A stretch of DNA of 64,000 nucleotides. It comes from Cloeon dipterum (lineage: Eukaryota; Arthropoda; Insecta; Ephemeroptera; Baetidae). The notes beneath the pieces were generated by a model. That model searched no databases. It worked only from the letters and a program-made list of their open reading frames with translations, and was not told the origin of the DNA. Positions 45,870 through 57,412 of the stretch are shown one piece after another; position 1 is the first letter of the stretch, and the number at the start of each line of letters is the position of its first letter. A program made the translations under genes and the position numbers. The DNA lies in contig NC_088787.1 in NCBI RefSeq assembly GCF_949628265.1, positions 610,501 to 674,500 of the forward strand. The letters are read 5' to 3'.

Positions 45870-47664
45870 TTATTTATACAAATTGAGGATCTCGATGAGG
45901 TTCGTGTCAGCATTTTTGGGTTCGTGTAAACCAAAGTAATTTTGCCGAATGAACCAAAAAAGCTGATAGTTATCGTTAGTAAGCCTGAAACTGTCGAAAT
46001 AGATCTTAATTTTCCTTAAACCTGGGAGAGTGGCGGACGCATTCTTCACAATTGCTGCAATTTCATCGAAAACAAGATCTGATGTGGTCGATAGTACACC
46101 CAAGTGGAGAGACTGCAACGAACCCAGGATCTTCTTTTCGATGATCAAATTCTTGACTTGCTGCAGATCATTCACTACCCAGTGCTCTACATCAAGTGAT
46201 AGCTTTTGCAGATTCGGACACGAGGACAAAAGGGCAGTCAAGCTTTCATTCATCCTGCAGAGATAATTGTTATTAAAAAATTAGAATGTCAAGCCAATGT
46301 ACAAATACTCACAACTTTCCTTTTTCGATATCGAATTCTTTGAGATGGCGAAAGTTGATCTCTTGGGTAGCATTTCCAGTGACCTGAATCGATTTCATAA
46401 TGAGAACTTCCAAATTGTGGCAGGGTTCAGAAATGCGGTTCAGATCGACGTGTTGGTTACCATTTCCTGTTAAGGACAGCCATCGAAGGTTTTCTCCATA
46501 TGTGTGCAAGATGGCATCAACTGTTTCTTGAGAAATCAACATGAAGAGGCTCAGACGGTCAAGTGTTGTCGGCAGCTTCAGATTTTCCTCAAAATCATTC
46601 CATCTTCTCTCCAAACAATGAAACTAAAATTGAAATAAATATACTAAGGAAAGACAAATTTTTTAAAATACCTCCAAGTATCTGATGCTGGAGAAATCTG
46701 CACGGACATTAGATTCCCTCAGGTGTCTTTCAAAATGGAGATATTTACGCTCTCTTGGGATGTTTTCGTCCTCAAGGAAATCTTCCAATGTGAGACCGGT
46801 CGGTAAAATATCATGAGGGAGGATATCCAGATTGGACAGCACCTTCCAATTCTTGTTCATCAGTTTCTCACTCTGCGAAATATTGATATTGAGCAACCTT
46901 AGATGCCCGAAGGATAATCTGATATCCTCTTCAGTCATATTGGTGCCTTCAAGAAGAGAACCAGGTGTGCTAAGAACCTGCAAATTGCGAAGTTCTCTGC
47001 ACAATTCCACCAAGTCCATTGGATTGAAAAAGATTCCGACTAGCTCTAAGATTCTCAGTTCCTTCAAGGAGCTTAGATATTCTAAGCACGCGTTTCGGAA
47101 TTCATTGTTGTACAAGCAGATTCTAATATGACGACTATCCATTTTTAAATGCCGTACGTTTGGGGCAGAAATCGAGACCATCCTCAGTACCTTAAAAGAA
47201 AAAAATTATGTTTGTGTAATGATATCATTTTTTGTTTGTAATTTTACCTCGATGAAGCCCGATTTGGAATTCCTATAAAGGAAATGTTGTGGATAGTATG
47301 ACATGAGGGCGTCCAAATCGATTTTGTAAGTCCTGGTGTTCATCAAAACAAACACCAACCGCTTCTTTTTGTTGAACTCCTCCATGTTTTTGAAAGTTTC
47401 AAAAGTTGTTTTCTTCAAAAGCTTCTGCAGAACGTAGTTTCTCAGCTCAGGGGCTGAAATAAAAAAAACGATTGCTCTTTTATTTGCTTTTTTAATTTTT
47501 TGGAAATTGTAATACATACACAATTTTTTTCCGAGGTAATTTGCTCTCTCTTCTTGCGTGTAAGAATCCAAGTTACTCAGGACAGTCTCCATCGTCCAAT
47601 CCTTCAACGTCTTTGATCGCGTCAACCGGATTTTGGACCTCGTTAAAAGAGTAGCACCATCCAT
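45870..47664 (-). CDS. LRR6: leucine-rich-repeat protein, five exons (521 aa)
   Basis: Exons 47520-47664, 47248-47453, 46672-47190, 46313-46623, 45870-46254 (1566 nt). Leader-exon acceptor tccacag|GTTGGACACAAG just before the ATG. N-terminus MDGATLLTRSKIRLTRSKTL; exon 2 APELRNYVLQKLLKKTTFET and NTRTYKIDLDALMSYYP; exon 3 APNVRHLKMDSRHIRICLYN; exon 4 CHNLEVLIMKSIQVTGN (the usual CPxLEV proline is His); exon 5 CPNLQKLSLDVEHWVVNDL, LPGLRKIKIYFD. Exon 3 matches LRR4 almost base for base and the upstream block is shared too, so LRR4 and LRR6 are the two products of one block duplication. Stop codon inside AATAAA (45869-45874). Confidence 0.87.
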
Positions 47665-48119
47665 CTTGTGTCCAACCTGTGGAGATTGATTTTTTTATCT
47701 CAGTAACAGCATTATTTGTCAAATGTTTTCATTATTCGCGCACGTTTTGTAAGATGCGGAATATGACTGCAGGACACTAGCAGAGGCTTCAACTAGTGGC
47801 CATGGCTAGCGCACCATCAGCAGGCAAAAGTAGCATCGAGAAAACATTTTTACAATCGATTTGACATTTGGGAAAGCCTGCTGCGCTGCAAAACACTGCG
47901 ACAAAATCGTGCACAGCCGATCCGCCCTCCTTCGCAAATTGTCAAAGAGCGAATCGTGCACACCGAGCGAATCACTAAATAGTTCGTAATATACGTCGGA
48001 GACAGGTTTACTCACCTAGATTTCGAGGATTTTGCTGAGAAATGCAGTGTCGTTTCTTTGCTTCACTCGGCTTCCAAAAGGTTAGAAGTAAACAAATGCG
48101 TTCTGAAATCATGCCTTAT

Positions 48120-48260
48120 AAAATTCGATATAAAATATCGATAATTTTTTTAGAAACATTGCATTTGACTGCTTATTAAAATGATATAATCGATAAATAT
48201 CGATATTCCAATACATTGCAGTACAGAGCAGTGAGAATAGCGCCACTTCAAGGATTGGTT
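48120..48260. promoter_or_regulatory. LRR6 DREF-like upstream module
   Basis: attcgatataaaatatcgat (48123), TATCGATA (48198-48205), tagcgccacttcaaggattg (48238). Same order and spacing as the LRR4 module. Confidence 0.55.
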
Positions 48261-48299
48261 CGTTGCAGAAACAACTCGACTGGCGTCATGAGCAGCTGA

Positions 48300-49060
48300 T
48301 GACAGTAACATTGGCGGGAATTTTAAATTTAGTCGAGACTGTCTTTTGTTCGGCTCAAATTATTATATTTATTATGTTTAATTCACCAGTTGCATAACCC
48401 ATAAGTGTTCGAAGCCGCCAACAGATGGCGCCACCGTAGACTTTCGCTTTTAAGGCACTTCCGCTGCGATTTCAGACTCAATCTAGCTACCGTGCATTCT
48501 TCAATTAATTTGCTAATTTTTGGCGTGCTGAAAACCAAAATCGGTTCAGCCAATCGCCGTAGAATCGTGAAAAACTATTTTTTAAAATAAAAAAAATATT
48601 TTCCAATCGCTCGTTGTGTATTACTAAATTTTCTTTTCAGCTGTTTGGTTCAAGAAATTAGTGGTTTGATTTGATCATGAGTCCGGTACTGATGGTTTTT
48701 CAACTTGAATTTGCATGCCATATCAGCGCAGCTATTTTGGGGCGCTGACACCAGGTGAAAGGTTAATAATTTAGAAGCTTTTATAAGTGAGAACTATTCA
48801 GAAATGTCTTTAATAAGTCCGGCGAAGAGTCAACCAGCAGCATAAATTGAAGGAACGATGAAGAAATCTGAATATTTCTCCTCATTGAAGAGCAGCCGTT
48901 TCCGTTTTAAAGCACATTATTGAAGAATTTTATTTCTAAAGACATTTCTGCGACAAATCCTGCAATTATTTTTGGTTAGCCGCCTATTAAGTTGCTCTCG
49001 ACGTAGAATAATTACAAATCACTAAAAAGAACGTTATTAATCGATTTAATTTTCCATTTA
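48300..49060. repeat. Intergenic block, copy of 41100-41735
   Basis: Matches the LRR4-LRR5 spacer from 41385 on, with an additional segment near 48360-48600 containing cagatggcgcc (48422). Its left neighbour in the array is the LRR6 promoter and its right neighbour is fragment ii. Confidence 0.7.
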
Positions 49061-49365
49061 TTAATACAATATAAGAAATTCCAAGAGATTTTTGAAATGC
49101 ATTTCTGAGCTATAATTCATGAGGCACTTGAGGCAAGCTCCAAAGACCAAATAAGTAAATTTGAAATCTAAAAGATACAGTATGCCTGTTTGTCTGTTTG
49201 GTAACATTTCCAGTGACCAATACCGCAATGTCAAACTGAGAACTTGGGACAGAGTTCAGAAATGTGGTTCAGTTCAACGTTTTGATAACCATTTCCTCTT
49301 AAGGTTTTGAGGTTATTTGTTCCCTCTTCTTGCGTGTAAGCATAAATGTTACTCAGTTTTGGCAA
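49060..49365 (-). pseudogene. LRR fragment ii: remnants of exons 5, 4 and 1
   Basis: An exon 5 tail lies at about 49065-49135. Exon 4 pieces lie at 49195-49305, coding GNGYQNVELNHISELCPKF before a frame break. They are fused directly to an exon 1 piece (49306-49358: LSNIYAYTQEEGTNNLK). Exons 2 and 3 are gone and the frame is interrupted. The exon 1 piece in turn abuts the 3' flank of LRR7 at ctcag|ttttggcaattaacg. Confidence 0.75.
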
Positions 49366-49457
49366 TTAACGGTATTTTTTATTAATTTTCTTTTTAGTAA
49401 CTCAAAATATGGTAAACACGCAGAACAGAACGATATTATTCGATTTAATAGATCCTT

Positions 49458-51262
49458 TTATTCATACAAATTAAGAATCTCGAAGAGATTTGTGTCATCA
49501 CATATGGCATCATTTAAACCTTTCTGTTTTGGCCATCTGAACTCCCTGGAGCGAATGTTATCAATATTGAGTTTGATATTTTCCATATTGAACTTTATTG
49601 TCCTTATATCTGGAAGATTTGCGGTCGCATTCCTCATAATTGCAGCAATTTGCTTGAAAACAATTCCTGATGTCATCCAAGATATATTCCAGTGGAGAGA
49701 CTGCAGCGAACCCAGGATCTTCTTTTCGCTGACCAAATTCTTGACTTGCTGCAGATCAGGATCACCCAAGTCGCCGTACTCTACTCTTAGTTTTAACTTT
49801 CGCAGATTCAGACACGATGACAAAAGGGCAGTCAAGCTTTCATTCATCCTGCAGAGATAATTGTAATTAAAAATAACAAAGTAAAAACAATGTAAAAATA
49901 CTCACATCTTTCCTTCTTTGATATCTAGTTCTTTGAGGTGGCAGAACTTGATCTCATGGGTAGAATTCCTAGTGACCTGTAATAATGTCATGAAGAGAAC
50001 TTCCAACTTGGGGCAGAGTTCAGAAATGCGGCTCAGATCGACGCTTTGGAAACCGTTTTTTCCTTTTAAGGAGAGCCATCGAAGATTTGCTCCATATTTG
50101 AGCAGGACGGCTTCGACTGTCTCTTGAGAATCCAACACGGTGAGGATCAGTCCATCAAGGGTATTGGGAAGCTTGAGAGTCTTCTTCAATTCATCCCAAC
50201 TTTTTCCATGACAAGAAATCTAAAATTCAAATAAGAGGAAATAAATAAACTCAGAGAAGAGAAAATCTTTTAAAATACCTCCAAGTATCTGATGCTGGAG
50301 TAATCTGCACGGACATTTGATTCGCTCAGGTGTTCGTCAATATTTAGATATTTACGCTCTCTTGGGATATTTTCGTCTTCAAGGAAATCTTCCAATGTTA
50401 GACCGTTTGGTAAAATTTTTTCACCGATGATATCTAGATTTGGCAGCACCTCACAAATCTTCTTCATTTCCTTCGACGACGAGAAAGAAATGTGGAGCAA
50501 CCTTAGATGCCCGAAGGATAATCTGATATCCTCTTCAGTCATATTGGTGTGATCAAGAATACGAGCACCAGAAAGTATCCTCAAATTGGGAAGATTTCTG
50601 CACAACAACACCAAGTCCATTGGATTGTTAACATAACCGACTAACTCTAAGATTCTCAGTTCCTTCAGGGAGCTTAGAAATTTGAAGCACGCGTTTCGGA
50701 AATCATTGTAGTACAAGCAGATTCTAATATGACGACTGTCCATTTTTAAATGCCGTACGTTTGGGGCAGCAATCGACACCATCCTCAGTACCTTTAGAGA
50801 AACAAGTTATGTTTGTGTAATGATATCATTTTTTGTTTGCATTTTACCTCGATGAAGTCCATTTTGGAATTCATATAAAGGAAATGTTGTGGGTAGTATG
50901 ACATGAGGACGCCCAAATCGAGTTTGTATGTCCTGGTGTTCATCAAAACAAACACCGACCGCTTCATTCTGTTGAACTCCTTCATGTTGTTGAATTTTTT
51001 CGAAGTTCGTTCCTTTAAAATCTTCTGCAGAACGTAGTCCCTCAGCTCAGGGGCTGAAATAGAAAACAATAGCTCCATTATTTGCTATTTTAATTTTGTC
51101 GAATTCCAAGTACATACACAATTTATTTCTGAGGTAATTTGCTCCCTCTTCTTGCGTGTAAGCATCCAAGTTACTCAGGACAGCTTTCACCGTCCAATCC
51201 TTCAACGTCTTTTTTCCGTTCAACCGGTTTTTAATATTCCTTACAAGAGTAGCATCATCCAT
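49458..51262 (-). CDS. LRR7: leucine-rich-repeat protein, five exons (522 aa)
   Basis: Exons 51118-51262, 50848-51053, 50279-50791, 49906-50219, 49458-49848 (1569 nt). N-terminus MDDATLVRNIKNRLNGKKTL; exon 2 APELRDYVLQKILKERTSKK; exon 3 APNVRHLKMDSRHIRICLYY, LPNLRILSGARILDH; exon 4 CPKLEVLFMTLLQVTRN; exon 5 CLNLRKLKLRVEYGDLGD, LPDIRTIKFNMENIKL. Exon 1 and about 600 bases upstream, and exon 5, are nearly identical to LRR9, whereas exon 3 is not. Leader-exon donor near 51535 (CAAG|gtgagc). Stop codon inside AATAAA (49457-49462). Confidence 0.87.
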
Positions 51263-51639
51263 CTTGTGTCTGTTGGCGAAATATGAATGCAGGACACTAT
51301 CAGAGGCTGAAAATATTTCGCCAGATAAAAAAAGTTCAGAGTGTTGATTCTGAGTGTTATGGAATTCAGACAACAATCACTATGCGCGTATATGTGTGCC
51401 GTTAGATATTCTCAATTAAACCGTAAATTTGAAGAGTTCCTGCTAAAGCTTGCATGCAGTAGATTTTTCTTGGCAATCATAACAAAGGGATCACTAAATA
51501 GTTCATAATATACGTCTGAAGCAATTTCGCTCACCTTGATTTCGAGGTTTTTGCTGAGAGTTACACTGCTATTTCTGTGCTCTACCCGTCTATCATATGA
51601 TTAGATGTAAACACATGTGTTTTGAAATAATGCCTGATC

Positions 51640-51850
51640 AAATTCGATATTAAAAATCGATAATTTTTTATAAACATTGCATGGAATGCGTATTAAAATG
51701 ATATACTCGATAAATATCGATATTCCAATATATTGCAGTGACAAAAGCGCCACTCCGTGAATGGTGTTAGAATAAGAAACTACACATCGAGCAAGAACCT
51801 TCTGCAACAGTGAGTTTAGCGCCACTTCATGGATTGTGTTCGTTGCAGAA
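51640..51850. promoter_or_regulatory. LRR7 DREF-like upstream module
   Basis: ttcgatattaaaaatcgata (51642), TATCGATA (51715-51722), agcgccactccgtgaatgg (51746), agcgccacttcatggattg (51817). Confidence 0.55.
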
Positions 51851-51899
51851 ACTACTCGATTTTCATCGTGAGCGGCTCATGACAGTAAAATGAGTGGGA

Positions 51900-52600
51900 G
51901 TTTTAAATTTAGTCTCTATTTTGTTAAATTTGTTATTAAATTTTCTATTTTGAAGCCTCAAAATTGATTAAAATATGCAGGAGAGTGAAGAATTAATATT
52001 AAATAAATTAGAAACGATATCAATCGTCTCTATGCCCCAGAAAACGTCGTTAGAATGTTTAAATTTCATTTTTTGGCTTTTTAAAAATTCAAATTTTTTA
52101 TTTCTTTATTTCTAAGGTTCAAAATTGGTCGAAATTTGGAGGAGAGTTAAGAATTTATATTAAGAAAAAAATAGAACCGATATCAATCGTTTCTTGTCGC
52201 ACACCTTTTTGCTGCCACCTTGCGATACAGGTTGAATGCAAACTAGTTAATAGGAAAGTAGTGGTGAAAAGGCGCCACAATAAATAATTTATTCGCGGTT
52301 ATACTAGGTGCTAAGGAAATTACTGCTATTCGATTTTAAAATTCTTTTTCAAATTTTTAAAATTATTGAGATTGAAGCGCAAAGAAATTTTAATAAATGT
52401 ATGCGATTAACGTGGGAATACAACCCGACAGGCAAGAGTGCATTGCTTTCCGCTGATACATTCACCTCTCTCATTATATTCCCTTGGTTACGCCCCTTTT
52501 TTGCTCTTTCGACGCCGAACATTCCAGTTTAACATTAATTAAAAATCGGGCAAAAAAACTTGTACTTTTATTTCCATATACCCAGTCGAAGGGAACATTC
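51900..52600. other. Intergenic, no gene recognised
   Basis: AT-rich with an internal imperfect repeat: (aaat)tg...gaagagaatt/gagagttaagaatttatatta and the following gaaccgatatcaatcgt occur at about 51970-52030 and 52135-52195. No coding content is supported. Confidence 0.4.
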
Positions 52601-52604
52601 GTGT

Positions 52605-52720
52605 GCGTAGACTGCTGGGCTCACCGGTTCTCGTTAAATCACCGAAATTAAGCAGTCAGTAGCTGATACGTTACAGGCATCATGGAGAGGATCTTTTGGC
52701 CTTCCCGGGAAAACCTCCAT
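52605..52720 (+). ncRNA. 5S rRNA-derived sequence (pseudogene or SINE head)
   Basis: CGGTTCTCGT, a short mismatch, then ATCACCGAAATTAAGCAG (52625-52655) matches the conserved 5' half of eukaryotic 5S rRNA including the start of internal promoter box A. Further on, atggagaggatcttttggcctt only loosely resembles the box C region. The 3' stem and terminator are not convincing, so it is a decayed 5S gene copy or the head of a 5S-derived SINE rather than a functional 5S gene. Confidence 0.7.
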
Positions 52721-52879
52721 TCATAGGAAAAATTGGACTTGCAATATTTTTCATAATAATTTAGGAGTGAAGCTGACCAGTTGCGCAAAAGGAGAGAAGA
52801 AATTATGCGCAAATTCGATAATTCCAAGAATCACTTTTCTAATTATAACAACTATTTAAATTCAACCCTTTGTCCGAAA

Positions 52880-53030
52880 TTACTGGCAATTGCCTTGCTG
52901 CCCTCGTGGTGGTTTGCCCCTGAACCAAGCACAATTTGACACTCCAGACATCGTCCTGTGAAGCCAAATCACGCATGCTGGAAAGGTGGAAAGCAGCAAG
53001 TAGTGAGTTGTCCGGCAGCCAGGCGTTCAC
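52880..53030 (-). repeat. Dispersed repeat family, partial copy
   Basis: cgtcctgtgaagccaaatca and the following cgcatgctggaaaggtggaaagcagcaagtag match 63225-63285 and, inverted, 27975-28030. Confidence 0.7.
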
Positions 53031-53179
53031 CCACCCATATTTGTTGTTTATTCTTCCTTTTCAAGTCAAAAAAACACATAAATAAAATCTCAATACGTCA
53101 ATAACATAACATAATATAGGGAAGAATGGGCTGACAGACACTTCAACGACAAGTTGAATGAGGATTACATCAGCATATA

Positions 53180-53312
53180 CATATTCATTTCATCATCTCA
53201 GGCTGCTGGAATGTGGCATGGAATTCAAAGTAAGATGCAGTATTTGGAAGTTGCTCCCGGATTTAGACATAGTGAGTAACGTCCAAAAACATGGCCTCAC
53301 TTTGTGGCTGTG
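53180..53312 (+). pseudogene. LRR fragment iii: exon 3 piece on the opposite strand
   Basis: Plus-strand frame SFHHLRLLECGMEFKVRCSI then WKLLPDLDIVSNVQKHGLTL aligns to exon 3 of the family (compare FGHLRLLACRSTCDTRSKIW and VLPHLDIIFDVQKYGLNF in LRR10). Only this stretch is recognisable. It is the only member pointing right, so it records an inversion or a reinserted fragment. Confidence 0.75.
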
Positions 53313-53805
53313 TCAATGTGGATGCGAGGAAAGGATCGGTCGTGGGTGAATCAGGGCGCAGCATCCGAAATGTGACACCGCGTAAAAGTCCAGGCGTGCG
53401 AAGCTTCATCGGGACGACCGCTTTCATCCAGCTGTGAAGACGCAACTTGAACGACTTACAGGAACGCCATCGTCTCGGTTGTCCTCTCCGTGTGCTGGTA
53501 CGATCGTCTTGGCAGTTGCATGAATTCTCTCTCTTTCTCTCTTGAAATGGGTCGCGTCCAATTATACATATGTGCTCGTCAAACAATAAGATTTGTGTGT
53601 TAAAAAATATGATATGAAATGAAAAAAATGAGCAAATTTCATAGAAAATTAATTTATTCAAGCCCAAACCTTCATAACTGATACACCAGAATCTAGAATC
53701 GTCAAAAAGCTTTAATATTTCTAAATGAGGCTCATTTTTCCTCCTAATTGTAATACCTTATATCTATTTCCTTTTCTAGTATCTTCTCGTTCAATAAATA
53801 GCAAT
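53313..53805. other. Spacer between fragment iii and LRR8, no gene recognised
   Basis: No domain or splice-supported exon seen. Aataaa strings at about 53797 (plus) are on the wrong strand for LRR8. Confidence 0.35.
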
Positions 53806-55603
53806 TTAACTATAATCATAAATATTCAAAAACTCGGAAATATTTTTTTGAGCAATAAAGGCTTCAATCAAGCATTTACGAAACCCTTCTTCCAACAATT
53901 CGTAGCGCAATGACCACGCATCAATTAAGTATATGGATTCCGGGAAGTAACCCATGAATGAGAGCTTCAACTCTTTCAAATCTGGGAGAGTTGCGGAAGC
54001 AATCTTCATAATTGCCGCAATTTCCTTGAATTCAACACCTCTTGTGAACTTACTAATCGTCCAGCGTAGCGACTGCAACGAACCCAGGACCTTCTTTTCG
54101 ATGATCAAATTCTTGACTTGCACCAGATCATCTAGGCTGTATCTCTCTCCACATAGTACTAGCTTCTGCAGATTCGGACACGAAGACAAAACGGCAGCAA
54201 CGCTGGTTCCCATAAAGCTATTTTTATAAAAATTAAAATTGAATGAAAAATCAGGGACATATATCTACTCACCAAGCATAATTTTCCATAGTTAATTCTC
54301 TGAGATGGCGGAAATGTGCCTGTTGGGTGGAAATTTCAGGGAATCTTCTTGTTTTTAGTTTAAGAACTTCCAACTTGGGACATTGTTCAGAAATGTGGTT
54401 CAATTGCAAGTTTTCATAACCCGTTCCAATCAAGAAAAGAAACCGAAGGTTAGCTCCATATTCGATCAAAATGTCTTCGACTGGTGCTTTATAGTCAAAC
54501 ATTTGGAGGATCAGAGAATCAAGTGTCGTCGGCACCGTCAGACTCTTCTTGTATCCATCATTCCACCTGCTCTCGTCAAGATTAAACTAAAATTCATAAG
54601 TTGAAAAAAAATTATCAAACTAAAAGACAAAATAAAATATAAAAACCTCCAAGCATCTGATGTTGATATCTGCACAGGCATTCGGTTCCTCTGCCAAGTC
54701 GATATATTTCCGCTCTCTTGGTTGAAAATTTTCGTCCTCAACGAATTCTTCTAAAGTGAGACCGATTCTTCTGACGTCACTAACAACATCCAACTGCGGT
54801 AGCCACTTCGAAAATACGTCTCTTGTGAAACTCGACATTCTACACTCAAACAGTCTGAGATGTCCAAAAGAATTTTTGAGTTCCTCCTCCGATATATTGA
54901 CATCTTGCAAATTGAAAAAATTCGTGCCAAGAATCTGCAAGTTGGGAAGTTTTTCACACAGTAGCGCAAGTGTTATATCATTTTCGATGTATCCGGTGAC
55001 CTTTAAGATTCTCAATTCCTTCAGAGAGCTCAAATGACCAAAATTGATCAAGATACGATGGTATATGTGAGTCAGATTCTCAAAGTGTATTATCAAATGC
55101 CGCACGTTTGGAGCAGCAATTAAGACCTTCGTCAGAACCTGTAGGAAATTCTTTTGATTAATCGGTGGCATGTTATTTTTATTTTTGTTGTTCTACCTCA
55201 TGGAATTCGAGATGTGATTCAAAATTACGAGGATGAAATGCCATGAGGTGATCCAAATCAAGTTTTTTTGTCATGGTGTTCATCAAAGCCAACACAGTCC
55301 GCTTCATGCTGATGAACTGCTCTTCAGTTCTGTTCCCTTCAGGACGTTTGCTCCTCTGCAGCTCCTGCAGGACTTCATCCCTCAGCCGTGGGGCTGAAAT
55401 TGAAAACATTTGCCTTGAAAATACCTGTTTGGAACTCGACTCAACGCCAAATACATACACAGTTTGGATTGGATGTAACTTCCTCCTTGTATTTGCGTGA
55501 ATGCATGCAAATTAGTCTGGACAGTTTTCATCGCCCATTCCTTCAACGTCTTTGATCCGTTCAACCGCCATTTGGTCTTGTCTAGAAGGGTAGCACCCTC
55601 CAT
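53806..55603 (-). CDS. LRR8: leucine-rich-repeat protein, five exons (519 aa)
   Basis: Exons 55459-55603, 55197-55393, 54647-55138, 54273-54586, 53806-54217 (1560 nt). N-terminus MEGATLLDKTKWRLNGSKTL; exon 2 APRLRDEVLQELQRSKRPEG and TKKLDLDHLMAFHP; exon 3 (shorter, 492 nt) APNVRHLIIHFENLTHIY, LSSLKELRILKVTG, LPNLQILGTNFFNLQD; exon 4 CPKLEVLKLKTRRFPE; exon 5 CPNLQKLVLCGERYSLDDL, LPDLKELKLSFMG. It is closest to LRR3 in exons 1-2 and divergent elsewhere, so it represents an older branch. The stop is TAG/TAA-context different from its neighbours: no overlapping AATAAA. Confidence 0.85.
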
Positions 55604-55734
55604 CCTCTGTCCTGTGTCAGAGGCGAGCAATTTTATTTTGCGGAGTAAAATACACGGCGCGTGATGAACGACTACCAGCTGGTTTTGGAGTAAACAAATA
55701 GATCTCTCGAAGCTTCTTTCTCATTGGGAAAAGG

Positions 55735-55900
55735 ACGGGCTCTTGTCGCCATTTTTATTTCAGGTTATGCCTAAACTAGCCAGTTAAACACATATTGGGG
55801 ATTTTGCCACTCTTTTTTTGAATTTAAATGGCTGCTATGCCTATCCTTTGAGAATAGTGACATCAGCGCCGCTTCATGGAGGTTGTTCACTGCAGAAACT
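55735..55900. promoter_or_regulatory. LRR8 upstream region
   Basis: Holds tgtcgccatttttatttcag, tttaaatggctgctatgcc and catcagcgccgcttcatgg (55861). The CRE-like element of the other modules is not evident. Confidence 0.4.
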
Positions 55901-55903
55901 ACT

Positions 55904-56880
55904 AAATTCTGAGCGAGAGCGGGAATTGGACAACGGATGGCGGGAATTTTAAAATAAGAATCGCGGGAAAATATGAATTTGGCAACAAAAGTTGTTCTTA
56001 CTTCACGTGTATTTATTTAATTTTTGTAATTGCACATTAAAATTGTCTGCGGTAGAGGGCGGCGTTAAGGTGACATTTTTAGTCGTTGGCATCGTTGAAC
56101 GAGAGCAAAGGAGAAAGGGGCCGCACAGGGCCCACGCGAGGGCAGCGAGCAGCGCACCAGCCAGCCGATCCGACGTCATTTTCAAAAGTGAACATTTGTT
56201 TTCCGCCGTGACTCTTTTCTCGCGTCAATGTAGACCAGTTTAGAGGCCGCAAACAAGCTGCCCCTCTTCGCGTCTTGAAACTGACCTTCCTTAGCAGCGA
56301 GCCCCACAATTTATGGATGAGAAAGCAAGAGGCATTATTCAGCCGAACCACTTCTCTCGCGTTGAGTCCGTTTTTTAAAAAAAGAGTTACAAGATCCATT
56401 TAAATTTAAAAAATAAAATTGAGACTAAACCTCAAGAATATTTATTTTTTTCTCTAAATTTACCTGATCGGGTTTCTATCGAGTGCAACGCTTTTTTCTC
56501 AACCCATAAGTTCGCACCCACTTGTGGCAAAAGTTACAGGGAACAGCCGGGCATAACATTTTTCGTGGTGTTGCAGAGAGAAAGGTCATCACAGTCATAG
56601 AGATTGTAAATTTTCCGAAGGGTGCGGAAGGGGGCGTGACCGTTTGTAAGTTGAAGAACATGGTATGCAACATGCTGATTTTTATACAGAAATAAGTGAT
56701 ATTTGAAAAATGCGACCACTCGAGGTTATTGTTTTCATGTTGAATATAATTAAAACCAGGCTTCATCCTCGTTGTCAAAAAAGAGAGATTCGTCGTTTTT
56801 ATTCCTCGACCAGTTTCGACGTCATCACATTTCGGTTTCCAATGTGGTCCGAGCAGATTCTAATGTGATGTGCTTTAATT
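55904..56880. other. Intergenic, no gene recognised
   Basis: Includes a GC-rich stretch (56050-56290) without homology to anything else in the window. Frames at 56003-56399 and 56476-56778 show no family signature. Confidence 0.35.
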
Positions 56881-56881
56881 T

Positions 56882-57306
56882 TTAATGCCGTACGTTTGAG
56901 GCATCAATCGGCACCATCCTCAGCACCTTTAATGAAAATAATTCTTTTCTAATGATATTATGATTTGTTTGCAACTTAACACCTCGATGAAGTCCAATTC
57001 GCAATCCAGATATCTTGGGTAAGGTGACATGAGGACGTCCAAATCGAATTTGTATGCCCTGGTGTTCATCAAAACAAACACCAACCGCTTCATTCTGTTG
57101 TACTCCTCCATGTTGTTGCAATTTTTTCCACTCCTAAACAGTTCCTGCAAAACGTAGTCCCTCAGCTTAGGGGCTGAAATAAAAAAAAACAATTGATCTT
57201 TTATTTGCTCTTTTAAATTTGGTGAAAATTCTTATACATACACAATTTTTTGTTTTGAGGAAATTTGCTCCTTCTTCTTACGTTTAAGCATCAATGGTAC
57301 TCAGTT
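56882..57306 (-). pseudogene. LRR fragment iv: exon 1 piece, exon 2 and start of exon 3
   Basis: Exon 1 piece (57245-57306) contains in-frame stops. Exon 2 (about 56985-57173) is open and typical: APKLRDYVLQELFRSGKNCN ... NTRAYKFDLDVLMSPYP. Exon 3 starts LRMVPIDASNVRH and then stops. Homology ends near 56820. The exon 1 piece is fused to the 3' flank of LRR9 at the same point (ctcag|ttttggcaattaacg) as fragment ii to LRR7. Confidence 0.8.
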
Positions 57307-57412
57307 TTGGCAATTAACGTTATTTTTTATTCATTTTCTTTTTGGTAACTCAGAATATGGTTTATGGTAAACAAAAAGAACAGAACGATATTATTCGATT
57401 AAATAGATCCAT

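Noticed and set aside
49330..49860. 176-aa plus-strand open frame (and the similar one at 57342-57809)
   Set aside because: Antisense of LRR7 and LRR9 exon 5; it recurs only because the sense exons are duplicated, and it has no independent features.
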